The notes: a model not told the origin generated them from the letters alone. DNA of 64,000 bases from Eunapius fragilis (GCA_963681505.1 OY811975.1:66001-130000), one strand, 5' to 3'; positions 10,107-21,990 are shown, counted from the first letter of the stretch. Program-made: numbers and translations.

Positions 10107-12350
10107 ATGCTGGAGATAGTTACCGTGGCTTTATTGATGCAAGATTGGATCGGTAGGTGATGCATGTAATATGTACATGTATACATATCTAAGATGCGGG
10201 AAAGGTTTCATAGACGGGACGTGCGAGGCTGATTTTATCAATCGCGGCCTTGCAAAATCAGGACACATGAGTTTAGTAACGTTATTCGATTTCAAAGTGT
10301 TGTACTATGATTTATTTAGTCTTGGTTTTTGCAGCTGCTGCAAACCAGCTGACGTGTCAAGCAGATGGAGCAGAGGTCACATGCCCTCCCCTTGTCTGTC
10401 CTGGAAGTCATGTGACACTCACGTGTACCGTAGATCAAGCTGTTGGCAGCAGCTTGTGGAAACTTCCCACCAATTCCTGCTACAGCAACACTCCTCAAGA
10501 CGCCATAGTCATAACTCAGTCTGCGCGCGCGTGCAACAATCTGACCAAACAGTGCGGGCCATTCACTGCACTGAACGTTGCTGCTGGGTCAAGTCCCTGC
10601 ACGGCGTCATCCCTTACTGTAGTGGCAACCAAGGCGACTTCAACAATATCGTGCGGATTTATTGACAGCAGTGGTCACGATACAATTATTAGTATCATTA
10701 ACATTGTTATTATTGGTGAGCCATTATGTATGCATACAAGGCATTGTATGAACCACTAACTTTTGAGGAAATGTATTTGTTCATTAATAGATGTTCCAGG
10801 ACACATTTACAATGTTACTATGACTACAGCAGTACAAAATACTGCATCCAGCACTGCTGGCCATACTGTGACAGTGATCTGGACTCCGCCTATAATGGGT
10901 AGTACCCCAACCAGCTATAATGTTAGCATCAATAACAGCAGTCCAGTGGCCATACCTGCCGCCAATGGCTCCACTGTACCTCTGATGTACACATACACAG
11001 GTCTGGATAGTGATACAGTATACAAGGTAACCATAACAGCCATAAACTGTGCTGGTGCAGGTAACACAACCACAGCTATGATACGAACATGTAAGCACCT
11101 GCACACATGTGTAAGATGGGATGACTACCATAATCTTTTCAGGGGCTGTCCCACCAAAAGATGTATTGGCACTGGTGTGGGGTGAAGTGCTGACTTTCCA
11201 GTGGTCCCCAGTGGTGAGGGCTAGCAGTGCATGAGATGGGGAGGTCTGTGTGCATGTGTGGATGTGTGCTTAAATGTGTACCTGTTTCCTTAGGGAGGAA
11301 GTGTCCTCAGCTACAGTGTTATGGTTTTCAGTAATGGGACATTAATTAATGATGATACCATTCCATGTGCGTCCATTGCTTTGTGCTCCTATTCTGTGGC
11401 AGTGAACATCTCCACTATCACATACTTTGTGGCTATGGTAGCCTCTATCAATGGTGACCACAGGAAGGGACTAGGAACCTCGTACGCCATTGGTGGGTTT
11501 TTTTGGGATGCACACACTTATTACTGTACATTTGCAGTTAGAGTATGAAATAATGAGTTCGTCCATCACACATGTACACATATACATATGCATGACTTGT
11601 GCACACACACACACCAGCAAAGTACACACTATGCATGTGCACACTGCACACACGTGCACACATACAGCAGTTATTTGTTGCAACTGCTATTGCTGCATAA
11701 TTTACCGTATCAGGGTTTCAAGGGTACAATACTAAACACTGATGCATTGATCAAATGATTAGATAGAGCAAAGAACACACACACGATTACATAGAGCAAA
11801 GAACACACACACGCATACACACATGCACATGTGCACACACAACACACACCTTGCAAATGAAGCAACACAGTAAATGGTTTAACACACATTTATACTTTGC
11901 TCTCAAAGCCATATGTTTCCAGGAATGCTGCAGCAAACAAATAATTCATCCTATTGCACCATTGAAGGTCAGTATGCGTTAGCTGTTGAATGAGTCAGGA
12001 ATTAGTTTAGTTATATTATTATTATAACTTTAACTCACAGGTTTCAGTTATACTTCCCCCTTTTCCTAGATGCTTTCAACACCAATGTGGTACAAATGGT
12101 ACCAGCTGACAGCAGGACTCCATGTGTACTCGCCATGGTAACTACTATGGCAACTGTGTGCATAATTGAACCCATTGCGATCATTGCCATCACTGTGGTG
12201 TGTCTACGTCTGAAGAACAGGCCAAACAACAAACGCCTCATCCCACCACCTCGGATGAATGATAATCCTATGTCGGACTTACTTGACATCAGTGAAAATG
12301 AAGCCTATGCGACCACTTTAGCTTATTTAAAAAAAACAACACCTAATTAG
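10107..12350 (+). CDS. Ig-like/fibronectin III single-pass receptor (predicted 7-exon gene)
   Basis: This is probably a type I membrane receptor. Proposed exons are 10107-10152 (weak; start MLEIVTVALLM), 10335-10715, 10791-11090, 11143-11213, 11294-11492, 11923-11967 and 12070-12350, all with GT-AG borders and matching phases (mostly phase 1). Exon 2 is a Cys-rich Ig-like domain (VTLTCTV with later paired Cys). Exon 3 is an FN3 domain (VTVIWTPPIMG, YTYTGLDSDTVYKVTI). Exons 4-5 together form a second FN3 (VLTFQWSPV then GGSVLSYSVMVF). The last exon has a membrane segment (CIIEPIAIIAITVVCL) followed by basic residues and a tail with NEAYATT. An alternative start is ATG 10307, giving a signal-like MIYLVLVFAAAANQ without exon 1. 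Ligand and pathway are unknown. Confidence 0.8.
11570..11860. repeat. (CA)n-rich microsatellite in a receptor intron
   Basis: Interrupted CA/TG dinucleotide repeats, including a duplicated stretch around 11763-11805 (AGAGCAAAGAACACACACAC twice). Confidence 0.8.
11923..11967 (+). other. Predicted 45-nt cassette exon of the receptor gene
   Basis: Preceded by TATGTTTCCAG and followed by GTCAGT. It is phase 1 on both sides and exactly 45 nt long, so it can be included or skipped without changing frame. It would add GMLQQTNNSSYCTIE just outside the membrane segment, including an N-N-S-S glycosylation-type sequence and one Cys. Confidence 0.6.
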
Positions 12351-13688
12351 TCACTATACTTCCAGCCTTGAAACAGATTGTAAATGAACGAAGTGGATAC
12401 TCACCATTGAAGATGCATACAATAGTTTTTTTTGTGCTGAACTGTGTACTCTATCATGCTCTGTGCTGGATTGATGTGTAAAGTGACTGCATATTTTATA
12501 GAATGGCAATGGGCACTAATCGCTTCTGCATGTATCCACATTTTCACTTGAACAGTTTGTTTGCCAACAGCTTTAGTTTGGTCCTCGGCATGGATTAGAG
12601 GCAACCGATGCATAACGGTTGTTTCATTCTGCAGGCTCGGGCCTTTAATACCATGTCCCAACAAACCTATTTTAACATGTATTCCAAACACATGGATAGG
12701 CTGCTAGCTAGCTCTGCGACTAAAGTGGACCAGGATGCTGAATATGCTTGCAATGAGCTCAATACCTCCAGTCCAGGAGATATGTGTTTTTGAAGGTTGA
12801 AACTTTTGTTTGCTCTCATGTGGTGCTGGAGAGAAGACATGAAGACAACGCTGTTAGAAGTATGCAGTAATGATCTAGTTGAAAAATGAAGTATAGCTCA
12901 TTGTGGCCAGAGTATAGTGGAAGAACAAGAGGTACATGAATACTGCTGGAGCCTGAATAGGACCTTTACACAGTGTCAGAATTATGATGGTGATTCTTCA
13001 GCCTCTATAAAAGACCAACCACATTCTCTAAGCATCTACTCTTTTGTAAACAACTTTCTGTGAAAAAACAGATGGTTTGCTCCCCCTGGAGTATTTTCAT
13101 GGCAATGATGAAAATAAACACCAAAGGGAAAGAAGCCATTTCAAAATAACTAGCCTCGCGAAGCACAGTAACTTTATTTGACATGCATGAAATAGTTTGA
13201 TAAAAAGTAAAAGTAACACTCAATACAACATAGGACAAATAGAGAAATTAAAGAAAGTTTCCCATTGTGGATGTGAATTTTTTAAACAACACATTTATGC
13301 TCACATAGAAAGAACTGTACATGTACATGTAACAGTAATGTTCCTTTTATGCAATGAAGCTTTATTAGAATTGATTTTTGGAATATAAAAGACAGCAAAT
13401 TTCTTCTCCATCATCTTGTACTGAGAGAAAACAACCTCTCTCCATAGTGTATGGCCAGTGCAGTTTTTATGATGCTTTATGAGTTACGACTGCATTATTA
13501 ACCAAACTAGATCAACACTAAATTCCAGCAGTGTTCTCTTACCTTAGAGCACAAATCCGGTCTACTATTCAGATTATATGTGTATTCATGACAAAGGTAT
13601 GATTCTAGGGGCATTGATCTGTAGACGCCAACTATTCGTAACTTGGGCTTATCTTCCTAACATCATTCATGTAAAAGGGAGGACAGAA
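12351..13688. other. Spacer with possible transposase scrap
   Basis: A 61-codon plus-strand frame at 12608-12793 (QQTYFNMYSKHMDRLLASS) looks like part of a large invertebrate transposase-like family, but the match is from memory and weak. Nothing else in this stretch is supported. Confidence 0.25.
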
Positions 13689-13850
13689 GCGTAAAGGCAT
13701 TTCCGCACTATCAAAGGCAAACTCGATCCGCATTGTGGTTAATGAATTTAATCAGTGAGTACCGTGGTCCCTATTCACTGACTAAATTCATTGACCACAG
13801 TGCGGATAGATCCGGTTTACCTTTGCTAGTGCAGAAACGCCTTTATACGC
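13689..13850. mobile_element. Foldback element (inverted-repeat MITE)
   Basis: The left arm (GCGTAAAGGCATTTCCGCAC, then AATGAATTTAATCAGTGA) is the near reverse complement of the right arm ending in GCAGAAACGCCTTTATACGC. The arms cover almost the whole element, leaving a short loop near 13770. The transcript would be a ~75-bp imperfect hairpin. Exact termini and TSD are uncertain. Confidence 0.8.
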
Positions 13851-13869
13851 CAAGCATAACTGCCTCATG

Positions 13870-14193
13870 TAGTTGGGCGTAGCCCGACCTTCGCGTATTG
13901 GCGGAAGGTCGGGTACCAAACCCGCACAGGTTTTGTACAGACGTATTATGCAATTTGTCAATGAATTTTGGTGTGTTATACAATCGGGATCAATGAATAA
14001 TTATATAAATTAAGTGTACATCAGATTGGCTTTACTACCAGCTGCGCAGAGTATATTTATTGGGCGATAATTGCCCGCAGTGAAATGCTGCATTCTGATT
14101 GGACTGCAATCCCCGTTGCAGCTTGTACAAAAACTGTGCGGGTTTGGTACCCGACCTTCCGCCAATACGCGAAGGTCGGGCTACGCCCAACTA
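13870..14193. mobile_element. MITE with ~65-bp inverted repeats and TA flanks
   Basis: The left arm from 13872 reads GTTGGGCGTAGCCCGACCTT. The right arm ends at 14191 with its complement, both flanked by TA. The arms share about 65 bases through ACCCGACCTTCC and CCCGCACAG. Each arm contains its own stem (CCGACCTTCGC against GCGGAAGGTCGG). No transposase. A TA flank fits Tc1/mariner or a similar superfamily, which is inference. Confidence 0.85.
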
Positions 14194-15077
14194 TGCTTCA
14201 TGCAGATGAATGGACTATGCTCATCTGTTCAAAGTACTTCTTCATTAATACGAAATCCTCTAATTAATTTTTTCAAAACCATTTAATTAATTGAGTACTG
14301 TCATTCATTGTATTGCAATGAAGTTTAAATCTAATAATATCCGGACCCAAATATTGTAATTAACAAGAAGTATTGCATTATGTTTTATATTCTGGAGTAC
14401 AGCTAGTTTTACTTGCTAAAACGCTTCATACTACACAGGTGGTGTCATTGGGGATCCACTCAAGTCAAGTGCTGCCACAAGGGATGGCTCTATAGATACA
14501 ATGGGACACTTCAATTGTATTGTACACAACACAGTTGGTATTTATAATTGGTACTAGCTCTCTAGGTTTAAATAATGTCTTTTAAAAGGTGATTGTAACC
14601 GGCAGCACCAATTATAGATACGTGCTTTCTTTTGGTGTTAACAAGTAAGGAGAAACATTCACTAATGGGAAAAGAAAAATGAGACAAATTCTATACATTT
14701 TTAGTTCTTTTACATTTACAGTACTCATGCTAAATGTAGTCTTTTTGTCGCATTTTACTTTTCTCAAAACCTTTTCCAATCCTTGCTACCTCTAATTCCC
14801 ATATCCCACCAACTTTCTAGTTAGAGAATGTTTTCAAAAAAATTATCCATGATAACTGGGAGAGCTAGTTAATAGGCTTTAACATAGCCTCTTTGAAACT
14901 CGTTATGTTTGCTGAAGTTGGGAATGGCACCATATCTATTGCTTACAACAGAGGTTGCTTCTTTTCGGTGTTCTCTTTGAAACAAGTGCTGGCTTTTGCT
15001 TTCACCACTTCTTGATAACTTATTTTAGATTATGTCGTGATGTTACGTAAAGTGCTTAAATAGAATTACAGTGCCTG
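14194..15077. other. Spacer
   Basis: AT-rich sequence with no coding frame, RNA gene or repeat structure that I can support. Confidence 0.5.
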
Positions 15078-15211
15078 TGTTATGGGGTCACGTGATGAGG
15101 GTGTGGTGTTGTCAGATTGTATACCATTTTGTGGTGCACGTTGTGGAAGAGTGTTGTTTGAAATCCATCGTCATCGTAAGTCTAATATACACTAAGGGCT
15201 ATTGCCAAACA
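15078..15211 (+). repeat. 5' LTR
   Basis: TG...CA bounded, ~134 bp, and immediately followed by TGGTGTCAGGAGTGGG, a typical primer-binding-site start. It differs from the 3' LTR at about three bases and one indel. Confidence 0.92.
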
Positions 15212-15229
15212 TGGTGTCAGGAGTGGGAT
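15212..15229 (+). promoter_or_regulatory. Putative tRNA primer-binding site
   Basis: TGGTGTCAGGAGTGGGAT directly abuts the 5' LTR. The leading TGG complements the CCA end of a tRNA. I do not assign the tRNA species. Confidence 0.7.
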
Positions 15230-15273
15230 CTCCTTGTTAAAAAGAAAGTAGGAGGAAAAGAAAAGAAAAAAAA

Positions 15274-15790
15274 ATGGAGAAATTTTTGGCACCAGAGCCT
15301 ATAACAGAAGGCGATTTAAATGAGCAGTGGCGTCGATTTAAAAGAGAATTTCTGCTGTTTCTAACGGCGGGAGGCTTCGAAGCAAGTCAAACTGGCGTTG
15401 TTTTTGCATCTGGTGGGACAGCGCGTGAACGATTTATATGAGACAATGCGGTTTGAGGGCCAGGAAGATCGAACAAGTTGGTTGGTGGTAGTAAAAAAGC
15501 TGGATAGTTTGTGCACCCCTAGAACTAGTAAACATATGACTTGGGACAAGTTCTTCCAACTGAAACAGGAGGGAAGAAGTCTGGATCAGTTTATGATGTT
15601 GATTCGTAAGCAAGCAAATGACTGTGAGTTTGGCGAGATAAGGAGAATTTGATGCTACACGTATTAATTAGGGGAGTGGACAATGACCGTATGAGACGTC
15701 GGCTGTTGGAAACGGAAAAGCTAGATTTGGCCAAGGCCATTCAGATGTGCCAGGTGATGGAAACCACATTGGCTGATCTACAGATATGAG
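15274..15790 (+). pseudogene. gag of the LTR element (frameshifted)
   Basis: Starts MEKFLAPEPITEGDLNEQWR and has a gag-like WRRFKREFLLFLTAGGFE segment. The frame shifts near 15380, where the second frame gives LFLHLVGQRVNDLYETMRFE and MTWDKFFQLKQEGRSLDQF. A stop near 15650 and another at 15787-15789 follow. It would form the particle capsid. No intact capsid frame remains. The nucleocapsid part continues in the next frame. Confidence 0.8.
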
Positions 15791-18700
15791 CAAGAAGTCA
15801 GAGGCAGTGGAGGAAGAAGGACCGGTGGCATCCGTAAGGACCAGGAAAGGGTTCAGACGCAAGGAGGACTATGTGCGCAAGGAGGGAGACAGAGCAGAGA
15901 ATTCAGCAGCAGGACAACAGGGAACAAAGTGGCGTGAACGGAAGGATTGCTGGAGATGTGGGTCGTTGCATCCGCCCCGGCAATGCCCAGCATTTGGTAA
16001 ACAGTGTCTGAAATGTCAAAAATATAATCACTATGCCAGAGTGTGTAGGGGCAATGACAAACCAACAAACTTAGTGGGAAAAATGGGGGAAACGGACTCA
16101 GAATCAGGCGGGGAAGAGCAGACTCAATCTCAGGCAGAAGACGTCTTCCAGATTCAGGTAGAGAAAGTAGGAAGAAAGTTGTTAGCCAAAGTAGTATTTC
16201 AAGTGGAGAAAGGAACAAAACAGGTTACCTGCCAGCTAGACACAGCTGCGTCATGTAATGTCATGACCAAGATGGATTACGAAAAGTTAGGAAAGCCAAA
16301 GCTCAAGAAGAGCCGTACTCGCCTGATAATGTATGATGGCTCAATCAATGAGTCATTGGGTCAGTGCAGGGTTTTGGTGGTCAATAGGGATGGAAAATGG
16401 ACAGAGCTTTTATTTGAGGTGATGAACTCTAAACAGCATACCTTGTTATCTTTGGATACATGTATCAACCTGCAGTCGTTGTCGTTTGAAACCGAATCAA
16501 TCTGTGTAGCAGAGGCATGTCAATCCCTCTCTAGAGAGCAAATTCTGGGTGACTATGCTGATGTTTTTGAAGGATTAGGAAGCCTGCCAGGGGAATATGA
16601 CATTGAAATAGACACAGCAGTTTCACCAGTGCAAAACCGACCTAGGAAGATACCGTACAAGCTGAGATCAGCAACAGAGTCAAAATTAAGGGAGATGGAG
16701 AAGGCAGGAATTATTAAGAAAGTGGAGGAGCCCACAGACTGGATTAGTAACATGACCGTCATTAGGAAGGCAGATAAGAAACAAATTCGTATCTGTCTGG
16801 ATCCCAGAGATCTGAACAAGGCCATTAAACGGAATCATTTCAATATGCCAAGTATTGACGATGTGCTGCCGAGATTGAATGGGGCCAAGGTTTTCAGCAT
16901 TTTAGATGCAAAAGATGTTTTTTTGCACATTCACCTTACCAAGAAGAGCAGTTACTTGACTACCTTTTGGGGACCCAATGGCCGCTACCGGTGGTGTCGC
17001 CTACCATTTGGGTTATCATCTTCCCCAGAGGAATTTCAACGACGGCTGCAGAATGCCCTTCATGGGATTGAAGGGGTGGCGTAGTTGCTGATGATATTCT
17101 AGTTTTCGGAGTGGGCACACCAGAGGAAGACGCCCTTCAAAATCACGATGAAGCATTACTAAGGGTGTTGAAGCGGGCCCGACTTTGCAACCTGAAACTT
17201 AACAAACAAAAGCTGCAACTTCGTTTGCCTGAATTGTCATACATAGGGCACAGGATTTCGGCATCAGGTGTGCGCCCAGATCCAGTCAAAGTAGTGGCTA
17301 TCAACAAGATACCAGCTCCCACCTCAGTTCCAGAAGTGCGCCGTTTTCTAGGCATGTGTAATTACCTCAGTCGTTTCATCCTGAAACTATCCCAAGTTAG
17401 CGAACCCCTAAGGGCACTGACAGAATCCAACAAGAACTTTGTATGGGGGAAGGCCGAGCAAGAGCATTTTGAGCAAATGAAAGCTCTGATTAGTGAGGAT
17501 CAACTACTACGATTTTACGATGTGAAGAAACCGACTACCATTCAATTTGATGCCAGTATCACCTCCCCCGCTTCCCCCAATGGTGGACCTCCACATCACC
17601 TCCCCTGCTTCCCCCAATGGTGGACCTCCACGTCACCTCCCCCCCCTTCCCCCGATGGTGGACCTCCACATCACCTCCCCCCCTTCCCCCAATGGTGGAC
17701 CTCCACATCACCTCCCCCGAAGGGTCTTGGCACCACCCTTTTGCAAGAGGGACACCCTATCATATCAGTCTCCAGGTCACTCACCAAAGCAGAAAAAAAC
17801 TATGTGGCATTGGAACTGGAGTGCCTTGCAATTGTTTTTGCATGCCAGAAGTTTCACCATTATATCTATGGGAAGCATACGTTCGTGGAAACAGACGACA
17901 AGCCACTGGAGGTGATTGCCAAAAAGTCTATCTTGGCTGCCCCCAGAAGGTTGCAGAGAATGCTTCTACAACTGCAGTGGTATGATTTGGAGATCACCTA
18001 TCGACCAGGAAAGCAACAGTGGATTGCAGACATTTTGTCACGTCTGCCTGTGGAATCACCTATCAGGGACAAGTTCGGCAGGCAAGAGATTTTTCACATC
18101 ATTCATGGGGACTGGAATCACAAGAGTTCAGCACTGTGGATGAAACAGACTATGTTCATGTGAAGGATGAGAGAATTGAGGAGGTAAGGCAAGCAGCTAA
18201 GGAAGATGTAGAACCAAGAATTGCTGAGAAAGGTCATTGTAGACGGTTGGCCACCAAGTATTAGAGACACTCCAGTGGGGGTTAGATGTTACTGGAACTT
18301 CCGAGACACGTTGACAGTGAGTGATGGGGTGATATATAAAGGAGATCAAATAGTGGTACCCGCAAATCTTTGTAAAAATTTTCTGGGAAGACTACATGCT
18401 AGCCACATGGGAAAGGAATCAACTCTAAGAAGAGCAAAAGATGCAGTGTACTGGCCAAATATGGCAAAAGATATCGAGGTGATGATATCTAAATGTCAGA
18501 TTTGCGAAGAGGACTCCCCGGCCCAACCCAAAGAGAAACTTCAGGCATATAACCTTTCACCACAACCTTGGGGGAAAGTGGGAACTGACCTGTTTGAATA
18601 CAAGGGGCAAGATTACCTGGTTATGGTTGATTATTTGAGTGATTACTTTGAGGTCTCAGAGCTCTCACGGATGTCATCTGCAGCAGTTATCAGGGTTCTA

Positions 18701-19592
18701 AAGGAGCATTTTGCAAGGCATGAGATTCCTGTCATAGTGCAGTCTGATGGAGGGCCCCAGTTTGTGTCCGAGGAGTTCAGTAGTTTTGCTAGAGAATGGG
18801 GCTTTACACATACGGTGTCATCCCCTTACCATAGTTCATCAAACGGGAAGGCTGAATCCGCTGTAAAAATCGCCAAGCGGTTATTCAGGCGGAGTTCAGA
18901 CCAATTTTTGGCCCTTCTGGAGTGGCGGAACACTCCAACAGTAGGAATCAATTTAAGCCCATGTCAAAGACTGTTCTCGAGAAGAACCAGAGGTTTAGTT
19001 CCAGTGACTCCTGAGAAATTACGGCCAGCAGCAGAACAACAAGCATGGAAATTGAAATTACAGCAACAAAACGCCATTCAAGCACAAGCTAGGTCGAAAG
19101 GCCGGAATCTGAGCCCACTACGAGTTGAGAGACCGGTTTTGGTTCAGGACCTACGAGCAAGGAAGACGAAGTGGGTGAGAGGTAGCTGTGAAAAGCAAGT
19201 GTCTGACGGTTCTTATCTGGTGCGAGTGGAGGACCGTCTCCTGCGTAGAAATCGCAGGTTTCTGAAGCCATCGGTGCACAGTCCAGACGTGAATGCTGAG
19301 GAGATGAGCTTGGAGATAATGCCATCTGACGTAGGCACCAAACAAACAGGGCAGTGAGAGCCGTGAAGAGTTCCCTAAGGTTACTAACAATCAGCAGGTG
19401 GTTTCACCAGGATCAGCATATATACTTACTCCAGAGAGCTTGGAAGCAGAGGGTAAGGAGTCTGAGGATCTACCTGAAGGTGTGAGGGGAACAGAAATGG
19501 AGGCTGTGACAAGTCCGGAGCAAAGGCCATACGTCACTCGGTCTGGTCGTGCCGTGAAACCTCTGGCTAGGTTTAGAGACATTGGGAAATAA
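15786..19592 (+). pseudogene. Nucleocapsid-pol of the LTR element (broken)
   Basis: The first frame (15786-17084) has two CX2CX4HX4C zinc knuckles (CWRCGSLHPPRQC, CLKCQKYNHYARVC), a protease motif CQLDTAASCNVMT (DTAA in place of the usual DTG) and the RT up to FGLSSSPEEFQRRL. A one-base loss near 17084 splits it from VVADDILVFG, the catalytic loop. RNase H (FDAS, then KGLGTTLLQEG and VETDDKPLEVI) is split by a tandem-repeat insertion. After breaks near 18120 and 18230 the integrase follows: an H/C finger (LHASHMG...CQIC), catalytic D-D-E (VGTDLFEY, VQSDGGPQFV, SSNGKAESAVKIAK) and a C-terminal tail ending PYVTRSGRAVKPLARF at 19592. Confidence 0.88.
17555..17725 (+). repeat. 37-bp minisatellite inserted in the RNase H domain
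   Basis: About four copies of a 37-bp C-rich unit (ATCACCTCCCCCGCTTCCCC, then CAATGGTGGACCTCCAC) lie between FDAS and KGLGTTLL. The frame stays open through the array and resumes correctly, adding a ~52-residue Pro/His/Trp-rich segment right after a catalytic aspartate. Confidence 0.88.
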
Positions 19593-19606
19593 GTAGGGAA
19601 AGGACT

Positions 19607-19625
19607 TCCGACTTGGGGAGGGGGA
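19607..19625 (+). promoter_or_regulatory. Polypurine tract of the LTR element
   Basis: Purine-rich TTGGGGAGGGGGA immediately before the 3' LTR, the usual priming site for plus-strand synthesis. Confidence 0.75.
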
Positions 19626-19760
19626 TGTTATGGGGTCACGTGATGAGGGTGTGGTGTCATCAGATTGTATATCATTTTGTGGTGCACGTTGTGGAAGAGT
19701 GTTGTTTGAAATCCATCGTCATCGTAAGTCTAATATAACACTAAGGGCTATTGCCAAACA
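19626..19760 (+). repeat. 3' LTR
   Basis: ~135 bp, TG...CA, ~97% identical to the 5' LTR by eye. Confidence 0.92.
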
Positions 19761-19765
19761 GCCAG

Positions 19766-20695
19766 TAGTCATAGTAACAACCATCAGTGTGTTTAACAGC
19801 TGCTATTAGGAAAATAAGGTAATTCACGTATTAGTTGTGAATGCCATGGCGGATGCGCACAGCTAACCAGTGAAGATAAAATGCCGAATCATTGCACGTC
19901 TTTTGGTACAAAGGGCATTATTTGAAAATGATTCGGTAATGAGCGAAAGAAAGGAAGAACAACAAAAAGAAACCACAGAGCAATAGGAGCCAGTACAAGG
20001 GTGAGCTACACATATCTTAGTTCTTGAAAGCCATACATTTTCGTGGAGTCTGACTAGGGTAAATGATTTTTTTTTTAATTCGTTGTTCAATGTCTCCTAT
20101 TTTCTACACTGTTCATTCGTTGGTTTCGCTCGTCTTGGTTTACTTTTTTTAATGATTTCATGACCCGGGCCATTTCCTATATAGGAACTACTAACGTAGT
20201 AATTAAGGGCAGATGTTTAGAATATGGCAGCTAGGCACTGACTAGTGCATGCATGAAGCTAGCAACACACAGGTGCGAGCACGTGCGCTATGCTCTTGGT
20301 AAAGAGATGCTCTTACTGAAAATGTGCACCACCATGCCATTGTGGATAGCAGGATGTAGATCTATGCATGCACATGTAGAGGAAGAGAGTGAGCAGACCC
20401 TACACCTCTGCACTTCTAAATAATCTAGGTCACCTTCTAATCGCAATTGTCTAGTTCATTTGCTTCTCCTGAAAACTATCATATGGGCCAGCTAATCATT
20501 TTTTAGGACAAGCAGATTTGATGCTTGCTAATGTACAGCTTAGTAACCAATTTCCTCAGTTGTTCATGATTTTATGAGCTGCAGATCTAAATACTACAGA
20601 CAAAAATATTAATGCCCAATAGACCTTCCTGAGTCAACCACTGTGCTGCCAAAACCACATGATATTCAGAAACTTACCTTGACATTAGTTACACC
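19766..20695. other. Spacer
   Basis: No coding exon or structured repeat seen. A 75-codon minus-strand frame at 19863-20090 has no recognised motif. Confidence 0.45.
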
Positions 20696-20699
20696 AAGA

Positions 20700-20919
20700 A
20701 ACTTCAGCTTTCTGACTCGTGAATAGAGTACAGGCTGAAGTATTCCCACCACTTTGGCATGAATCTTACAACCTCCCAAAGCAGTGTGACCCCAGAGCCT
20801 GTATCAACCAATATGCTCATTCCATGTCCAACAATTGAACCTTTCACTGTTAGGAGGAAACTCACAGCAGCACAGTCAAACATACAATGATACGCATACA
20901 GAATCTGCAAAGATATCAC
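20700..20919 (-). mobile_element. Retropepsin fragment of a gypsy-like element
   Basis: The minus strand encodes SFLLTVKGSIVGHGMS followed by ILVDTGSGVTLLWEVV, a retroviral-type aspartic protease core with the catalytic DTG. No other domains remain in place. It is probably a small remnant of a Ty3/gypsy pol. Confidence 0.65.
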
Positions 20920-21990
20920 ATACCATCTCTCCTTGACAGTGATTTTATACCAATAATTATTTGAGCTATCTTAATATTTAATCTCCCGCAACCTTAAATA
21001 AGGATGATGACCACTTTCTAAAAGAATGATGTACTCTTGATGCTTTGTTTTATATTAGTGATTCACTAGATTCAAGATCATGCCGCGATTAAAACAGGTT
21101 TGGCTTGCTCAAAAACCGGTATTACAGTGTAAATACGGCGAAACCGCCATTTGCCTGCATGCTGGCGATATAGTAGTGAGCAAATTAACTCAAAACGACG
21201 TATGGCAAGGAAGGATAGGTTTCTGGTAGCTCTAGGAGTAAATATACACTGACAGATGGATCTGTGGAACAATATCCACGGCTTCGACAATCTACGCTCA
21301 CGTACCGGCCATGCAGTACACTTCCAAAGATCGTAGCGATTGCATACACTCGAAAGTGTCAAGCTAAGCAACCCTGCTTAGGTACCGAGGGAGCCACAGA
21401 AAGCGACGGATGTAGTTCCTCACTACGGATGGATGACATACATGTAAGCCTATAAGTGACCAAAGCGGCAGCACTGCGTCAAATGACATTGACAGCGACA
21501 GCAACAGTAGGCTTAGGCAATGGCGTGGTCCCCCTCGAGTCTAATTAATTGGGGCTAAGCTACACTAAGCTCGAACACATATCGTATGCCAATTGGCAAA
21601 TGGCAATGCTTCCTAGATCTCCCGACCCCCCCCCCCCCCCCCCCACCATCATTGTATATGGTACTGTACTCAATGATAGAACTAGAAAGCACACCGTTCG
21701 ACGGAGCGGCGGCAGAGCACCCACATGCAGTGCACGTGGTTTCAGTGAGGCTAGGGTACGTCCATGCTGGCGTTTGAGCAGAAGCAAGCATCTACATCAG
21801 TACACGTCATTATACAAATGCTTGATATTAATTTTTTTAAAGCGTTATGGTGTAAATAAGCATAACTTATTAACCACAAGTTATTTCTTCGACGAATCAG
21901 GTTGTGAGTATAGCTGGATCAACTGGCTATCAGAGAAAATCAAGAGTTTTAAAACTATTGTGGTTTTTATGGTCAATAATCTCTACTGTT
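20920..21990. other. Spacer with poly-C run
   Basis: Contains a 19-base C run at 21626-21644. The overlapping frames are compositional. No gene supported. Confidence 0.45.

Larger units (their letters stand above)
15078..19760 (+). mobile_element. Ty3/gypsy LTR retrotransposon with both LTRs
   Basis: A 4.68-kb element bounded by LTRs of ~135 bp (15078-15211 and 19626-19760) that begin TGTTATGGGG and end GCCAAACA. Flanking 5-mers are GCCTG (15073-15077) and GCCAG (19761-19765), a likely 5-bp target duplication with one mismatch. Internal order is gag, zinc knuckles, protease, RT, RNase H, integrase, which is the Ty3/gypsy order. The two LTRs differ by about three substitutions and one indel, so insertion is recent, yet the coding region has at least five frame breaks and a minisatellite inside RNase H. 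Confidence 0.93.

Noticed and set aside
13870..14193. tRNA- or structured RNA gene suggested by strong GC stems
   Set aside because: The stems are the arms of a TA-flanked MITE; no cloverleaf or anticodon arm fits.
21555..21791. Small ORFs around the poly-C tract
   Set aside because: Overlapping open frames on both strands with proline or glycine runs and no family motif.
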